The notes below the pieces were generated by a model. It worked only from the letters and a program-made list of their open reading frames with translations, was not told the DNA's origin and did no database searches. Shown in pieces: positions 1-11,214 of a DNA stretch of 64,000 nucleotides. The first letter of the stretch is position 1. Each line of letters starts with the position of its first letter. The position numbers and the translations under genes are program-made. Source of the stretch: Pyrenochaeta sp. MPI-SDFR-AT-0127 (taxonomy: Eukaryota; Ascomycota; Dothideomycetes; Pleosporales; Cucurbitariaceae); contig JAGTJM010000004.1 in NCBI GenBank assembly GCA_020747015.1, positions 62,001-126,000 of the forward strand. Reading direction: 5' to 3'.

Positions 1-2363
1 GATGTTCCCATGCCGGGTGATGTTTGTTTACAAATCGTGGTTGCGGAGGAGCCAAACTGACCTTTCCTAATGCGGAATTGCTTGGGTGTTGAGTATGAGC
101 AGTATTTATATAATTCTACATCACTGGGCAGTCTCAGTATAGCTTACCTGCTCAACAGCTGACTAGTTCCCGTCTAGCTATGCGGTGTCTCCGCTCATGG
201 CATAAATGCAGAGTTTGACCTCAACCTACAATAGTATAGAGTTTGAAAACACCTTGATATTGCTCATCTAACCCTGCCCCTCGGCCCAGCAGCCTGCCAT
301 TGCAGAATAAGAGCGTTCCGCGCCAGTTCTCTCAAGAGCACAGATGCTCGCTACGATGCATGTGTATGCTGCCCCGTTGTCGTGGCTGTTGTTGTGCACG
401 CAGAGCTTCAGCTTGTGCCATCAGTGAGTTTGTCTGCACTGCGCGAGAAAGCCCATGGACATCAGTGCGATTGGCCAGAGCATCAAGGTTCGCTCCGCAT
501 GTCTCCTTCAGGATTGAACTCCGGTAGTGGACGCCTGCCCAAGAGCTATTTCGCTTCTCAGTAGCCAATCTGTATGCTCGCAACCGTCCTTGTCAGAATA
601 TCGACCAGACGTCATATGATGAAGCAGTGCAATCATGGCTGCGAACAAAAGATCTTCTGACACGGTGCTCGGCCGACTTTCTCAATGACGGTGCAGGAGT
701 CATGCCCGCATGGCGTGGAGAAAGAAAGTTCAATGAGGTTTATTAGGCGCCGACTTCCCGGTATCGTTTCAAGGTGGGTGTGCATAGATTCGCACCAGTG
801 AGGATAATGGTATTGATATGGTTGGAATCACCGCCTGCCCTCGACTGTGTGATTGAACACAAAGTGACCCCGAGGCAAGAATGCCCGAGGCGCCCCAAAG
901 GGCCTCTGTTCTATATACGGTCCACTTAATGGCGGGCATGTAGCCGACGTTGGAGAGGTAAGACAAGATGAAACATGGCATCTCGCATTTGAGACACCAA
1001 CCTGCCACACCCAGCGTGGCGCTCTACACGTCTGTCCTCGACACGAAAAGGAGGAGTGTGTACAGCCGTCTGGTCCGTGGCCCGGAATCCATGTGCGAGG
1101 TGAGCGCGGAAGTGGTTGAGGAGACGCCCTGGGCCAGAGGAAGCGGCCAGATGCATGCTCAAAGCACGGGTACCTGTCGACGAGATCCACTTGGACGAGA
1201 GGGCAGCTGCAGGAGGAATGGGAATTTGGTGGGTTGATTGGAGCAGACGAGGGGCGTGTTTCCATGGACCGGGCTAGCGATGGTAGCGGTTGCTTGTCGT
1301 CGCTGCAAGTCCGACGTGGCTCTCCACCGCGGTGCTGGCTTTTTCAATACTTTGCGCAGCGGAGCCATGCACCGTCGCGCGATGCCAGCGAGCTGTGGCC
1401 GCCGCACGAAAGGCTGAGAGCCGTGGTCGAGAGATTGAAGCATGGTGGAGGGAGATGCTCTGCCAAAGGGAACTGGCCAGGCGGCGGGCATGATTGGCGG
1501 CGGGCATTGATGAGCGAAGCCCAGCGCCGGGGTCCCATGATGGGCGGCGGTGGCGTCCGTGTAGAGTAGCCGTACGAGGGCGACCATGGTCTGGCAGCTC
1601 GCGACGACCGGGCGATGCGGAGGGCAGGACGCTGCTAGCCACGACCAGGCGTTGGTCGCGCGTGGCCGAGCGATCGGCACGACAATCTGGATGAGCGTTA
1701 TGGCGTGCCAGTACGGCGCCGTGCCAGTCACACGTCGCGCTGGGCTGGGGAGGAGGGCCAGGCAAAAGCAGCGCCGCCGCCTGTGCTTGGGCAGGGAGCA
1801 GCGCCGACAGGGTTGAGCAATTCCCCGACACAAAAACGAAGGTTATATTTTTGGGCCTGCGTCCCTCGTGTGTGGTGGGGGGCAAAAAGGCCTGGCATCC
1901 GTCGTCACCGCAGGCTCGTCCCAAACGTGCAGACGGCCAGGCAAGTCGAGCGCCCGATTCCAAGGCCCTCGCGGTGGATCCCTTACATCACTCGCACACG
2001 CTTCCACCTTCACTGCGCCCGAGTTCTGCGACTCTCCCTTTTCTCTCCCCATTCCTCAGACCCCATCCTCGACGCCCTGCACGCCCGCCTCTTGCAGCCG
2101 TTGCCGCCAAGTGCCACTCCCGACTCAGCCCGCAATATGCAGCCCCTCGGCCGACCGTGCAGCGTCACCACTCCCAGATAGCACGCCCGCGTCTTATCCG
2201 CTATCCGCTATCCGCTATCCGCTATCAGCACTCGCCAGTCGCGGTCGCGCCGTCACGTCTGCGTGCGCTGCGTGCTGCCCGCTGCGTGCTGCCCGCCGCC
2301 CGCGACCACGCCCACGACCCGCCCACGACGACGCAGCCGTCGCTCTGGCGGCACCGTCCATCC
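1..2363. other. Left intergenic region and leader of the first gene
   Basis: No gene recognised. The first 1.2 kb has ordinary composition; from about 1,230 it becomes GC-rich and has long overlapping open frames on both strands (for example about 1,159-1,963 on the minus strand), none resembling a known protein and all low-complexity in Ala, Arg, Pro and Ser. The last 500 bp are CT- and CGC-rich with short tandem repeats and probably form the promoter and 5' leader of the gene starting at 2,364. Confidence 0.5.
2195..2226. repeat. 7-bp tandem repeat in leader
   Basis: Four perfect copies of TATCCGC followed by a partial copy, read directly. A 14-bp unit (GCTGCGTGCTGCCC) is duplicated in tandem shortly after, at 2,267-2,294. 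Both lie just upstream of the chosen start at 2,364, so they are probably in the untranslated leader; the upstream frame stays open through them because neither array introduces a stop. Confidence 0.85.
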
Positions 2364-4916
2364 ATGCCGTGGCTGTTCGGGCGACGAAGCGGCAAGGCCG
2401 CCAAATTAAAAGAGGGTCGATCCGCTGCCGTCACAGACCGAAAGCCGCCTGTCGCAGACCAGCCCAGCACCACCCACGCCGCCCATGCCCTGCGACGAGG
2501 TCCCAGCCAGCGCAGCGCCCGCCAGCGACGGCCCAGTTCGCGCTCCTCGGCCTCGATGCGCGACTGCGAGAAAGCCCTGCTCCCACAGTCCAGCGCCGAA
2601 GACATCACCGCCCTGCCCTTCCAGCGTCGCCTCCAACACAGCCCACACCTGCGCCCAGTCACCCAGGAACCGGGCGCCATTCCATACAACTTCCACTCCC
2701 CCTCGCACTCGAGCCTGCCTCCCAGCGCCCGCGAGCGGGGCAAACTCCAACGACCCCAGTCACTACGCAGGGATCCTGCCACCGAGTCCTCCCTGGTCCG
2801 CCGAAAGTCCAGCAGGCGGCGGAAGGATCATGACCACGTCCGCGAAGAAGAAATCCGCGCCATGACGTTTCCTATGCCCCAGAAGCGCCCAGCAGGCAAC
2901 TCGGGGGGCATGCTGCGAAGAGACAGCAAGAAGATCAAGGGCGCACTCAACCACCGCTTCGAGCGCCCAACCTCCAATGTGTCGCTACCCCTCGAGGACT
3001 CGATACACTCGTCCATGTCGGGCAATTCTGAGCTCCGCGCCTTCCGGGTGAGCGCCTTTGACATGTTCTCGCCACGCCCAACCATCCGCTTCTCCCTCGG
3101 CTCCCAACACTACAGCGAGCGCGTTTCGCCAAACGTGTACAGCGAAAAGGCAGACCCGCGGCGAGAACGGAGACCTCTCAGTAGTCGAGATGACAAGCAG
3201 AGCAAGAGATCAAGTAGGATCGATGATCTCGCCGACACACTTGATGCCGGAGCATTACGTGAGATTCTGGAACGAGACAAGAGGCGGAGAGAAAAGAAGG
3301 CAAAGGCCGACAATGAGCGTTTGCGACGCAGACTAGAACGACGTGCAGAAAAGCAGAGTACTGTCGAGGTAGGAGGCGTATCTGCTATTGCAGGCACGCC
3401 TGCCACGCCTCGTAGAGAAGCCGTGGGCGTAGTTGGCCTAGGTATTGGGAAAGACGAGGCAACACCCATGGAAGACGTCCGCCCATCAACGCCACAGCAT
3501 CCACCAAGACTGGAGACCCTCCCCGTCACACCTCGGACGCATGAGCACAGCCAACTACCGACTCCACTGGAGAGCCCCATTGAAGAGCCCGTAGTGTCTG
3601 ATGCCCGGGCCATTCGCTATTCACGTGGCAGCGTCTCGGCGCCAGGACACACCCGCGGTCCTTCCAATGTCTCTGAATTGCCAGAACTCATCTCAGAGAA
3701 GCTTGTCCAAGAGATACCCGTTGAGTCTGTCGAGCAGGAGCATGATCCCGCACGCAGTGGTTCGCTGCACCCTGTCGATACAGTCGACACGGCCACGACT
3801 TCTAAACGGGGCTCCACCCGCCGGCGCAGTTCAGATGGAAGACGCATGGGTGTGTTTGCGTCCTTGTTCCGACGAGGAAAGCGCAATTCGCAGGACCAGG
3901 GACGAACCACGCCATCGGAGATATCCTTTTCCAACACATCACGGGAATCCATGTCCCGTCAGCCTCTTCCTCCACATCTAGTTGGAACCGCTCCTGCCAC
4001 GCCTCCGATCCAGATTCGAAGGCCATCGAGTGTGCCGAGGCGCACAATGTCCAAGTTCAGAGAGGATCTCCCGGAATTTCCCCTCTCTCCGCCTGATTCG
4101 CGTGTGCAGTCACCTGAAGTGCCGTCGACTAGCGCCATTGCAGCCCGTCGAAGAAGCCAAATACCATCAGATCTTCGCATGCAATCAGCATCTCAATTTG
4201 GCATCCGCTCAGACTCACCTGTCAGCCCAGGAGCACCAGTTGGCAATATCATGTCACAGTCTCTTGCGTCTGTTGATTCCGAGGCATCGTGGCTGTCTGG
4301 AAAGCCGTTGAAGCGAGCATCGAATAGATCCCAAATGCGCTCGAGCATGGCCTCCTCAGCTGTACAGCCAAACCAAGACTTCAACAATTCGTATGAGGAG
4401 CTGGGCATGGCGGATGACGAATACTTTATGAGGTTGACTCCGCAACCAGACGAACGGCGCAGATCAACCCACTCCAGTGATATGCTTGGGAGAAAAGCAA
4501 GCAGCACATTAATGGCCCTTGACGCGGCCGCCGAATCCGAAGAGGAGGAGGGAGCTGAGCCTACCCCAGCTCAAAGACCATCTGCCGACGAGAAGGAGCT
4601 TGTACAGAGTGGTGTCGGTCGCCAGCCGACCATTATACACCGCCAGCCGCGTGTCAAGTCGACCGAGGGCCTCCTTAGCATGTTCCAGGACGATAGAGCG
4701 CCCGCGGAGGAATATCCACCTAATCATGCGAGTGCAGACCCTCAAACTCCAGATACGCCAGCATCAGATTCTGAACCGGTCATGGTGCAACGTGCCAAAA
4801 GTGTTGATTTTGGCAAGCATCACGCTCGACACCTCAGCGCGGGCTCGGCCAAGCTTCTCGACATCCAAAAGCGATCGAGTACGACTTCACACGGCAGAGT
4901 ATCCGAACACGAGTAG
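2364..4916 (+). CDS. Long disordered Ser/Arg/Pro-rich fungal protein
   Basis: Single-exon frame of 850 aa from the ATG at 2,364 (protein begins MPWLFGRRSGK). The frame is open further upstream to 1,851, but that part is low-complexity and compositionally like leader, so I chose the internal Met. The protein is rich in Ser, Arg, Pro and Glu, with many RRxS-type basic motifs that could be kinase sites, and reads as mostly disordered. One probable coiled coil follows residue 300 (LREILERDKRRREKKAKAD and the following Arg/Glu-rich stretch). There is no signal peptide, transmembrane segment or enzyme motif. The N-terminal MPWLFGRRSGK type start and the coiled-coil block suggest a conserved fungal scaffold or cortical protein, but I cannot assign a function. 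The next gene downstream is thioredoxin, same strand. Confidence 0.8.
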   Translation: MPWLFGRRSGKAAKLKEGRSAAVTDRKPPVADQPSTTHAAHALRRGPSQRSARQRRPSSRSSASMRDCEKALLPQSSAEDITALPFQRRLQHSPHLRPVTQEPGAIPYNFHSPSHSSLPPSARERGKLQRPQSLRRDPATESSLVRRKSSRRRKDHDHVREEEIRAMTFPMPQKRPAGNSGGMLRRDSKKIKGALNHRFERPTSNVSLPLEDSIHSSMSGNSELRAFRVSAFDMFSPRPTIRFSLGSQHYSERVSPNVYSEKADPRRERRPLSSRDDKQSKRSSRIDDLADTLDAGALREILERDKRRREKKAKADNERLRRRLERRAEKQSTVEVGGVSAIAGTPATPRREAVGVVGLGIGKDEATPMEDVRPSTPQHPPRLETLPVTPRTHEHSQLPTPLESPIEEPVVSDARAIRYSRGSVSAPGHTRGPSNVSELPELISEKLVQEIPVESVEQEHDPARSGSLHPVDTVDTATTSKRGSTRRRSSDGRRMGVFASLFRRGKRNSQDQGRTTPSEISFSNTSRESMSRQPLPPHLVGTAPATPPIQIRRPSSVPRRTMSKFREDLPEFPLSPPDSRVQSPEVPSTSAIAARRRSQIPSDLRMQSASQFGIRSDSPVSPGAPVGNIMSQSLASVDSEASWLSGKPLKRASNRSQMRSSMASSAVQPNQDFNNSYEELGMADDEYFMRLTPQPDERRRSTHSSDMLGRKASSTLMALDAAAESEEEEGAEPTPAQRPSADEKELVQSGVGRQPTIIHRQPRVKSTEGLLSMFQDDRAPAEEYPPNHASADPQTPDTPASDSEPVMVQRAKSVDFGKHHARHLSAGSAKLLDIQKRSSTTSHGRVSEHE

Positions 4917-6147
4917 ATGACGCTTTTCTCAAGGCGAATTTTTCTACGAACACTCAAAAGCTGCCAAACCACGCCATTCATTTTGCCTTTCCTTTGTACC
5001 TGTCGGTCCTTACCAGGTCTCACCCGAGTCGCTCCCTACCCATTTCCTTTTTCAGTCATGTTTTGTTTTTGATCTGGCTTGGCAGCCTTGCGGTTTCTAG
5101 AATTTGATCGCTATGAGGGACGAAGTGTTTGGCTGAGGCTTCCGCATTGCCACTGGGCAAGAAGTGCTTCTTGTTGCGAGATTGCATAGCGAGGCGTTGA
5201 TGTTGGGTTGTGGCGTATGCTTCTTTTCTTGTAATACCCTCCTTTGATTTTTGCTGCTTACGTACTTGGAGTTTTGGGGGGTTGGCACGGATATAAATGG
5301 GCATATGGCCTCGCAGGCCTACTTTGAATCGCAACATAATTCTGGGTTATATCAAGGGGATAGGATTAAATGGCCGCCGGCATTGTGTCTGGTGGCATTG
5401 GCAGGCTGCCGCATCAGGCTGCCTGCAAACCGTGTGCCTCTGTACAGACCAGTCGTCTTGAGGCTGGCTGTGCCCATGGCTGTGTATATTCAATCTCTTC
5501 GCTATTGCACTATTCTCCTCAGTGTTGATGCTTGTGACCCCTGCACACTGCCCGACCTTGCTGGAGCCGTGAGAGGACAAACCTGGGACAAGCAGAGCGC
5601 TTGCTTATCGTATCACTTTTTGCTTATTCAACGTTGGTCGGCATGGCACCGGCTGTCTATGAGGGGGAGCGCAGTCGCTCAGCTTGTCCTTACAAAGAAA
5701 TGCAAAGAGAGAATCCTTGGTGGGGGAGGGGCGGGGCGCCTTTTCGGCCGGTCGGGCAAGCACGTCATCCATCGCCGCAGCCCACGTTCGGGGCGGCGTG
5801 TGTACAGTAATCCATTATCACGGTGCTTTAACTCCCGTACGGGCGTCTACCACCTCAGAATCCTCATTCTCCACCCCGAATTCCAGATCCCCCTCTCCAA
5901 TACCCCAGAGCATATCGTAAGTCGTATTCTTCTACTGCTCTCTGCTTTCCTCATCCTGCTTGCTGTGCTCGGCACCTCCCCCGATCTGTGCAGACAAAGT
6001 CCGAACGCCTCTGCCGATAAAAAAAATAAGCGCATCAATCCATCACTGAAGAGTAATCGGCATCGGGGTCCAGTACATTCCATTAGCAGCCACGCCTTTG
6101 AACTCGCCTCTCCCTTCTGTTTCACTCTTCTTCGTTGTGCATATATC
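4917..6147. other. Intergenic: 3' end of previous gene and thioredoxin promoter
   Basis: No independent gene is supported. The plus frame is open from 5,251 into the thioredoxin start, but the part before 6,148 has no recognisable domain and looks like promoter and leader. A GTAAGT-like site near 5,918 could start a leader intron; this cannot be confirmed without transcript data. Confidence 0.5.
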
Positions 6148-6770
6148 ATGTTTGCCCCCTCGTCATTACGAGTCACCAGAAGCCTACTTACCTCTGCTCG
6201 ATTGCGAACAGCTTCCATCAACCCCACATCCACCGCGAACCTCTACCGCCCGCTCCTCACCCAACACTTTTTCTCCAACACTGCCAAAATGAGCGACGAG
6301 AAGAAAGGCGTACACAACCTTCAGACGTAAGTGCAACTGGTTCTTGTGGCATGCCCGGAAATGGCGTCACAAAAGAGGAGCGAAAGTTGCTAACCTGACG
6401 CCATGTGTAGCAAGTCGGCATTCGACGAGGCGCTGAACGACAAGGAGACCCTCATGGTCCTCGATTGCTTCGCCACTTGGTGCGGCCCTTGCAAAGTCAT
6501 TGCTCCTCAAGTTGTCAAGTAGGTTTTCGCAAGCCTAGCCGTAACGATGGCGCCATTAATTTTGCCAAAAGGTTCTCCGACAAATACCCCAACGCGCGCT
6601 TCTTCAAGCTTGACGTCGACGAAGTCCCCGATGTCGCACAGGAACTCGGCATCCGTGCCATGCCCACCTTTCTACTTTTCAAGGGTGGCGACAAGGTCGC
6701 TGAGGTCGTCGGCGCCAATCCCAAGGCACTCGAGGCTGCTATCCAGGCCAATCTTAATCTTCAGGAATAG
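6148..6770 (+). CDS. Thioredoxin with N-terminal mitochondrial-type leader
   Basis: Exons 6148-6326, 6411-6518 and 6572-6770 join to 161 aa. The thioredoxin fold follows residue 55 and has the active site WCGPC (Cys84 and Cys87), the conserved cis-Pro region (RAMPTF) and the C-terminal GGD/KVAEVVGA strand. It reduces disulfides in target proteins using electrons from thioredoxin reductase. Introns are 84 and 53 bp; the first has a CTAAC branch site and both splice in phase. Residues 1-47 (MFAPSSLRVTRSLL...) are rich in Arg, Ser and Leu and lack acidic residues, typical of a mitochondrial presequence. A second Met at 6,289 (MSDEKKGVHN) would give a cytosolic form of the usual 110-115 aa length. 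Which start is used, or both, is not decided by sequence. Confidence 0.95.
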
Positions 6771-7389
6771 AATGCATGCGAGCACCGCAGACGATCCTTG
6801 TTCGGCATACTAGCATACAGTCAGGGTATCCAAAAGGCAAATATATGGTTACTTGCCCGGTTTGATTGATGGGCATGGGACACATGGAACCTGAATATCA
6901 TGATACCACTCTTGAAATGAAACGATCCTGTTATAGATTACGCTTTCCATGTAGCCGATTGATCATATTGCGATATGCTCTTTGACTGAGGGAAGCTAAC
7001 CGTGGTAAAGTGGCTTACAAATGCGACTTTGTGACGGGCGAGCTCTGACATCCTTACTCCCACCTTGAATCAGTCGACATTTACTGCTGCAGTACTGACC
7101 AGACATCAAGGTTGAAGGAAAGCTTGGTCAGGATCCGGCGTAGACACGCATGATAGGCCTAGACCAGTGGTTGATCTATTCATTGTCTCTGGCAGTCACG
7201 AATGCGTCAAAGGCAGTGTCTTACCCCCCGTGTGATTGTATCAAAATAAGAGACATAATGATAAAAATTCAACGTATTGGTATCCATTCCAGCAAAATCA
7301 CACGACTCTGAGCCTCGATAGTTGAAAATATGGTGTCCTTTTGACCTCGTCCTCTGCGCTCATGAATTTCAGCAACATGTCAAACTCTT
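6771..7389. other. Convergent intergenic spacer
   Basis: Lies between the 3' ends of thioredoxin (plus) and the hydrolase (minus), so it should hold both terminators. No open frame or RNA gene recognised. Confidence 0.6.
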
Positions 7390-8533
7390 TCACAAGTCTT
7401 CTGTCCATTTCAAGACCTCCTGGGCACCCCGTTCCCACTCCACATGATTTTGTAAATGATGAGCCATACCTTTCACCACTTTGAACGTGACACCATCCTG
7501 CTCCTCGCGTCTTTCGTCCTCAGTCCTTACGTCAGACTCGGAGATTCCCATCAACCTACCTGCTCTTAAGCAGTGGCGGAATGCAGCACGATACCGCTTT
7601 GCCGCATCCAGCAACACAGGCGGCGTACACAAGACATCCTGTTCAGCAGCCAAGACCAAAAACCTCGGCGTAATTCCCAATGATGGTGCCTTTGTGCTTT
7701 CGGATTTACGAGGTGTCCATCCTGTGATTTGCTGGATAACATCTGGGCCGGTCACGAAAGGGGAGAGAGCCTGCATGGGCCAGCACATGCTCTCGTACGG
7801 TGAGAGAAGCCTTTCCAAATCCCTGACAACAGATGTTGGGGTTTCAGGGGAGAAGAAAGCGTCGTGAACCTGCTTGGTGGTTGCGAGAATGTATCGGGAA
7901 TGAAAGAAGCGATAACAGAAGTTTAAGGGAGCGGAGAGCAGCCAAAATTTGTAACAGGACCATCTGAGGACTGTCAATAAGCTGGTATAGGAAGCGAAGA
8001 AAAGGAATAACGTACGACCCAAATCCTGGCACCGCAGCAAACATACAGAACCCTTGAACAGTCACGAGGTTCCTACTCAAAACATACTGACTCAATGCCC
8101 CACCCGCCGAATGACTTATCAATACCATTCTGATCTTCTCTTCACTCTTCCTCCGCTCACTCTCTAGCCTTTCTGCTTCTTCAATTCCCGCGGCCAAATC
8201 GTCTCCAATCTTTCCTCTAGACGTGAAATACATCTGCCAAAAGCCCGGGTACCAACTCTTTCCATGGCCACGGTAGCTGACAGCGTAGCACGGGTAACCA
8301 CGCTGAGAAAAAAAACTCATGTAAGACAGCCAGACGGAGGCACAGCCGAAGCCACCATGGGCGAAGAAAAGGGGAGGTTTGTTGGTAGAGGAATTCCTGG
8401 GTAGGGCTGACAGGAGCTCAAGAGGACCAGAGGGGGTCTGAACATAAGATCTCGTTATGTCTTCAGGAAGCGGTGTGCCAGCTGGGGGATTTGGCGATGG
8501 AGCACGCCATTGAAGAACGAAAGGGCCAAACAT
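7390..8533 (-). CDS. Alpha/beta hydrolase (lipase/esterase-like)
   Basis: Exons 8533-8016 and 7963-7390 (52-bp intron, GTACGT donor, CTCAG acceptor) give 363 aa. The oxyanion region HGGFG appears near residue 56, followed by the nucleophile elbow SHSAGG near residue 145. A late Asp (AAEQDVL) and a His (GMAHHLQ) complete a plausible Ser-Asp-His triad. This is the general alpha/beta hydrolase fold, of the AB_hydrolase_1/6 type that covers lipases, esterases and haloperoxidase-like enzymes; the substrate is not predictable. There is no signal peptide, so it is probably intracellular. A lid-like insertion separates strand 6 and the nucleophile from the Asp. It is convergent with thioredoxin. Confidence 0.9.
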
Positions 8534-9461
8534 TGTGATAGTGGTAGAAGCGGGAATAGAGAGTATGGTGTAGCTAAATCGTAGAGAACTGTCCCAGGGG
8601 CAGTGAAATTATTCAAGGAAATACGAATAGACACGTTATTGAATTCAATGATACGAGAAGTATCATAAGGAACGAAGCCGAAGATATATACTCCCTTCTG
8701 AATGACTGGATCAGCGCGTGAACGGCGATTGCTTCTTGTCACACGGAGAGCGGCATCTCGGCGTTGCGATGAGGCTAAAAAAGGCAAGCACAGGCGAGAA
8801 GGCGAATGTAGGGCTCTTCAGCCGCACGCTGCATACTTGGCTATATCACCCGTGGAACCGGACGCTACTGTGGTTTACACGGATTCTATCATGCGAAGCG
8901 GAGCACTTGGGCTGACCGATTCATGCTTTGAAGATGAGTGAGTGGATTGGTGGGAATGGTGTTGCATTTGGAGACATGAAGCTGGTGTCTTGGGCACAGA
9001 GTATGCCAGAAATTCGTCCTCCGATTCTTCCTCGTACATTCATTCCTGTCACATGCATCTCTCCCGGTTCTCTCCTTCACACTCACTCTTCAAGACCGTG
9101 TTCGATTCCTCCTTCATCAAGAGTTGCGCCCTGTCGTCAGAAAGTATCTCTGACAAATTCCGATTTTGGTAGGTTGACTTGTCAATACACCGACTCTGAT
9201 GCAGCTAGAATAGGACAGGACGATCCGGAGGACAGTGAGCCGGTGGATAACGAAACAGTCAAAGACGAGGGTCAGGCCAATGTAGCTTTTACTGAAACTA
9301 GACCTAAACCTGATTAAATTTTACAATTTCTTTGATGATATGGTAAATATTAAATACGACGTATACCGTGCAAACGGTGACCGTTCCAACCGTCAAGTTC
9401 CTACCCATTTCAGTCTGTTCCAACATAGTGCTCACTTTGGTGCACTGGAAGCAAAATGCAT
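8534..9461. other. Intergenic, possible short unresolved ORF
   Basis: Upstream of the hydrolase and downstream of the ammonium transporter. A plus-strand frame at 8,928-9,317 could encode 129 aa with an acidic tail (EDSEPVDNETVKDEGQ), but it has no recognisable domain and I could not find a convincing intron structure. I do not call it a gene. Confidence 0.35.
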
Positions 9462-11214
9462 TTAAGCCTGTTTGGCAGGCACAGGAGCAGGCGGAGTTTG
9501 GCTGCTTGCACTGCTAGCATTGGCCTCATAGGTGTGCTGCTCCATCATACTCCAATCCCCAATGGCCTCCTCATAGAACTGGTCATTGTCGAGACCCATC
9601 ATTTCGGCCTCTGAGCTGACACGGAGATGCATACCCGGGATGTATTTCAGAGCGTATAACAGAATGCAAGAGACGACAAAAGCGTAGGCGGCAATGGTGA
9701 CAATCTCAGCGAGTTGACGGCCGATCTGGATGCCAACGCCGTCCATGCCACCAAGACCATCGTACGGACCCAACCCATCAAGGCTGTAAACCCAAGCCTG
9801 GCCGAAGATTCCAGTAAGGAAGGACCCTACCATACCTCCAATGCCGTGGAGTTTAAAGACGTCCATGCCTTCGTCGATCTTTATCCACCTGTCCACGTTC
9901 TTGCAGAGGGAACAGACTGCGCCAGTGAGGAATCCGATGAGCGCAGCAATCCATAGCGACACGTATCCCGCAGCAGGCGTGATGCCAACGAGACCTGCGA
10001 TAGCGCCGGAACATGCGCCAACAACGGAGAAGTGGCCTTTGGTACGGATGTACTCGACCAAGACCCAGCCTAAGACACCGAAGGAGGCCGCTGTGTTGGT
10101 GTTAAAGGCAGCCAACATAGAGCGGAGGCTTCCTAGATGACATTAGCGTTCTTTATAATACACTTCGTTGTTTGGACACCCTACCATTCAGAGCACTTCC
10201 ACCGTTGAAGCCAAACCAGCCAAACCAGATGAGAACAGTGCCAATAAATACAAGTGTAGGGTTATGTGCTTTTCCGTGGATTTTGTCGCCTTTTGGCAGA
10301 CGTTTGCCGAGAACAAAAGCGTAAGCAAGAGCAGACCACCCAGAAGCAATGTGGACTGGGCCGCCACCAGCAAAATCCAAAGATGGAAGATTGAACAGCC
10401 AGCCATTTCTGTGGCCAAGTTAGCAGACGTTCCATAGTCTATTTCAGGAGAAATTACGCGTTCCATGTCCAACAAGCGATAGGACAATATACGATGGTGG
10501 CCCAGCAGAATGCAAAGATCATGGAGGGCAGAATGCGACCACGCTCGAAGGATCCACCAATGACGAGCTGCACTGTGCAGGCACAAAAGAGCATTTGGTA
10601 CAGGCCTGATTCTTAGTCAGTGTATCCTCAAGTTCAGATCAGAGGTGGCGTACAAAACACGATCTCAGGCAGAAATGATGAGCCGGGGGATGGAGCAGAC
10701 ATGACATTCTTGAGGCCGAAATTATCCATGTTGCCAATATAAGGACTGGCAGTACGAGAGTAGGCAAGTGAGTAGCCCCAGAACATCCATTGGAAGCAAA
10801 CTCTAATATCTCGTCAGCCATCAAGAACAAAAGCCATTGGTCACATAACTCACACCCCCATGACAGCTAGAGATTGGAACAACATGGCCAGTGCCGACTT
10901 GCGACGAGCAAGACCGGAGTATAGGAAGCCAATACCGGGTATTATGAGCCAAACAAGAAAAGTCATAATCTATCGTCGGTCAGCTTCCATTCACATGAGC
11001 CTACAAGGCTATGCACAACTCACCATCAGGTAGATGTAATGAAACTCAAGACCCTGGTACTGGGTATTAACATTCTCCATGTCAGGGTTGCCGCCATTGG
11101 GCTTTGCCTCATCGAATTCCGGCTACGTATTTGTCAGACAGTTTATTATATAGGATCCATGAAGTTCACTGCTGTCAGACCTACAACAACTGGTTCATGT
11201 CTAGGGTACATCAT
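9462..11214 (-). CDS. Ammonium transporter, Mep/Amt family
   Basis: Seven exons: 11214-11185, 11122-11024, 10969-10854, 10802-10654, 10605-10458, 10408-10185 and 10132-9462, giving 478 aa. All six introns are 48-62 bp and join in phase. The protein carries Amt/MEP hallmarks: IIPGIGFLYSGLARRKSA in TM1, FQWMFWGYSLAYS, VYCPIACWTWNA, LDFAGGGPVHIASG, WFGWFGFNGGSALNG, FNTNTAA, GLVGITPAAGY and the pore-region FKLHGIGGMVGSFLTGI. It imports ammonium across the plasma membrane. The cytosolic tail begins after YIPGMHLRVSSEAE and is short, with several Ser and Pro. The first exon is the weakest part: the next in-frame Met is at 11,080 (MENVNTQYQGLEF) and would remove 28 residues without touching TM1. Confidence 0.95.

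Noticed and set aside
1159..1963. Long minus-strand frames (224 and 229 aa) in the GC-rich left part
   Set aside because: They overlap in different frames, are low-complexity, and show no domain; high GC removes stops by chance.
5251..6147. N-terminal extension of thioredoxin or a separate gene in the same open frame
   Set aside because: The frame is open but shows no conservation-like features, and the thioredoxin start at 6,148 is followed by a standard targeting leader.
8928..9317. 129-aa plus-strand frame with an acidic tail
   Set aside because: No domain, no clear promoter or splice structure, and other frames over the same DNA look similar.
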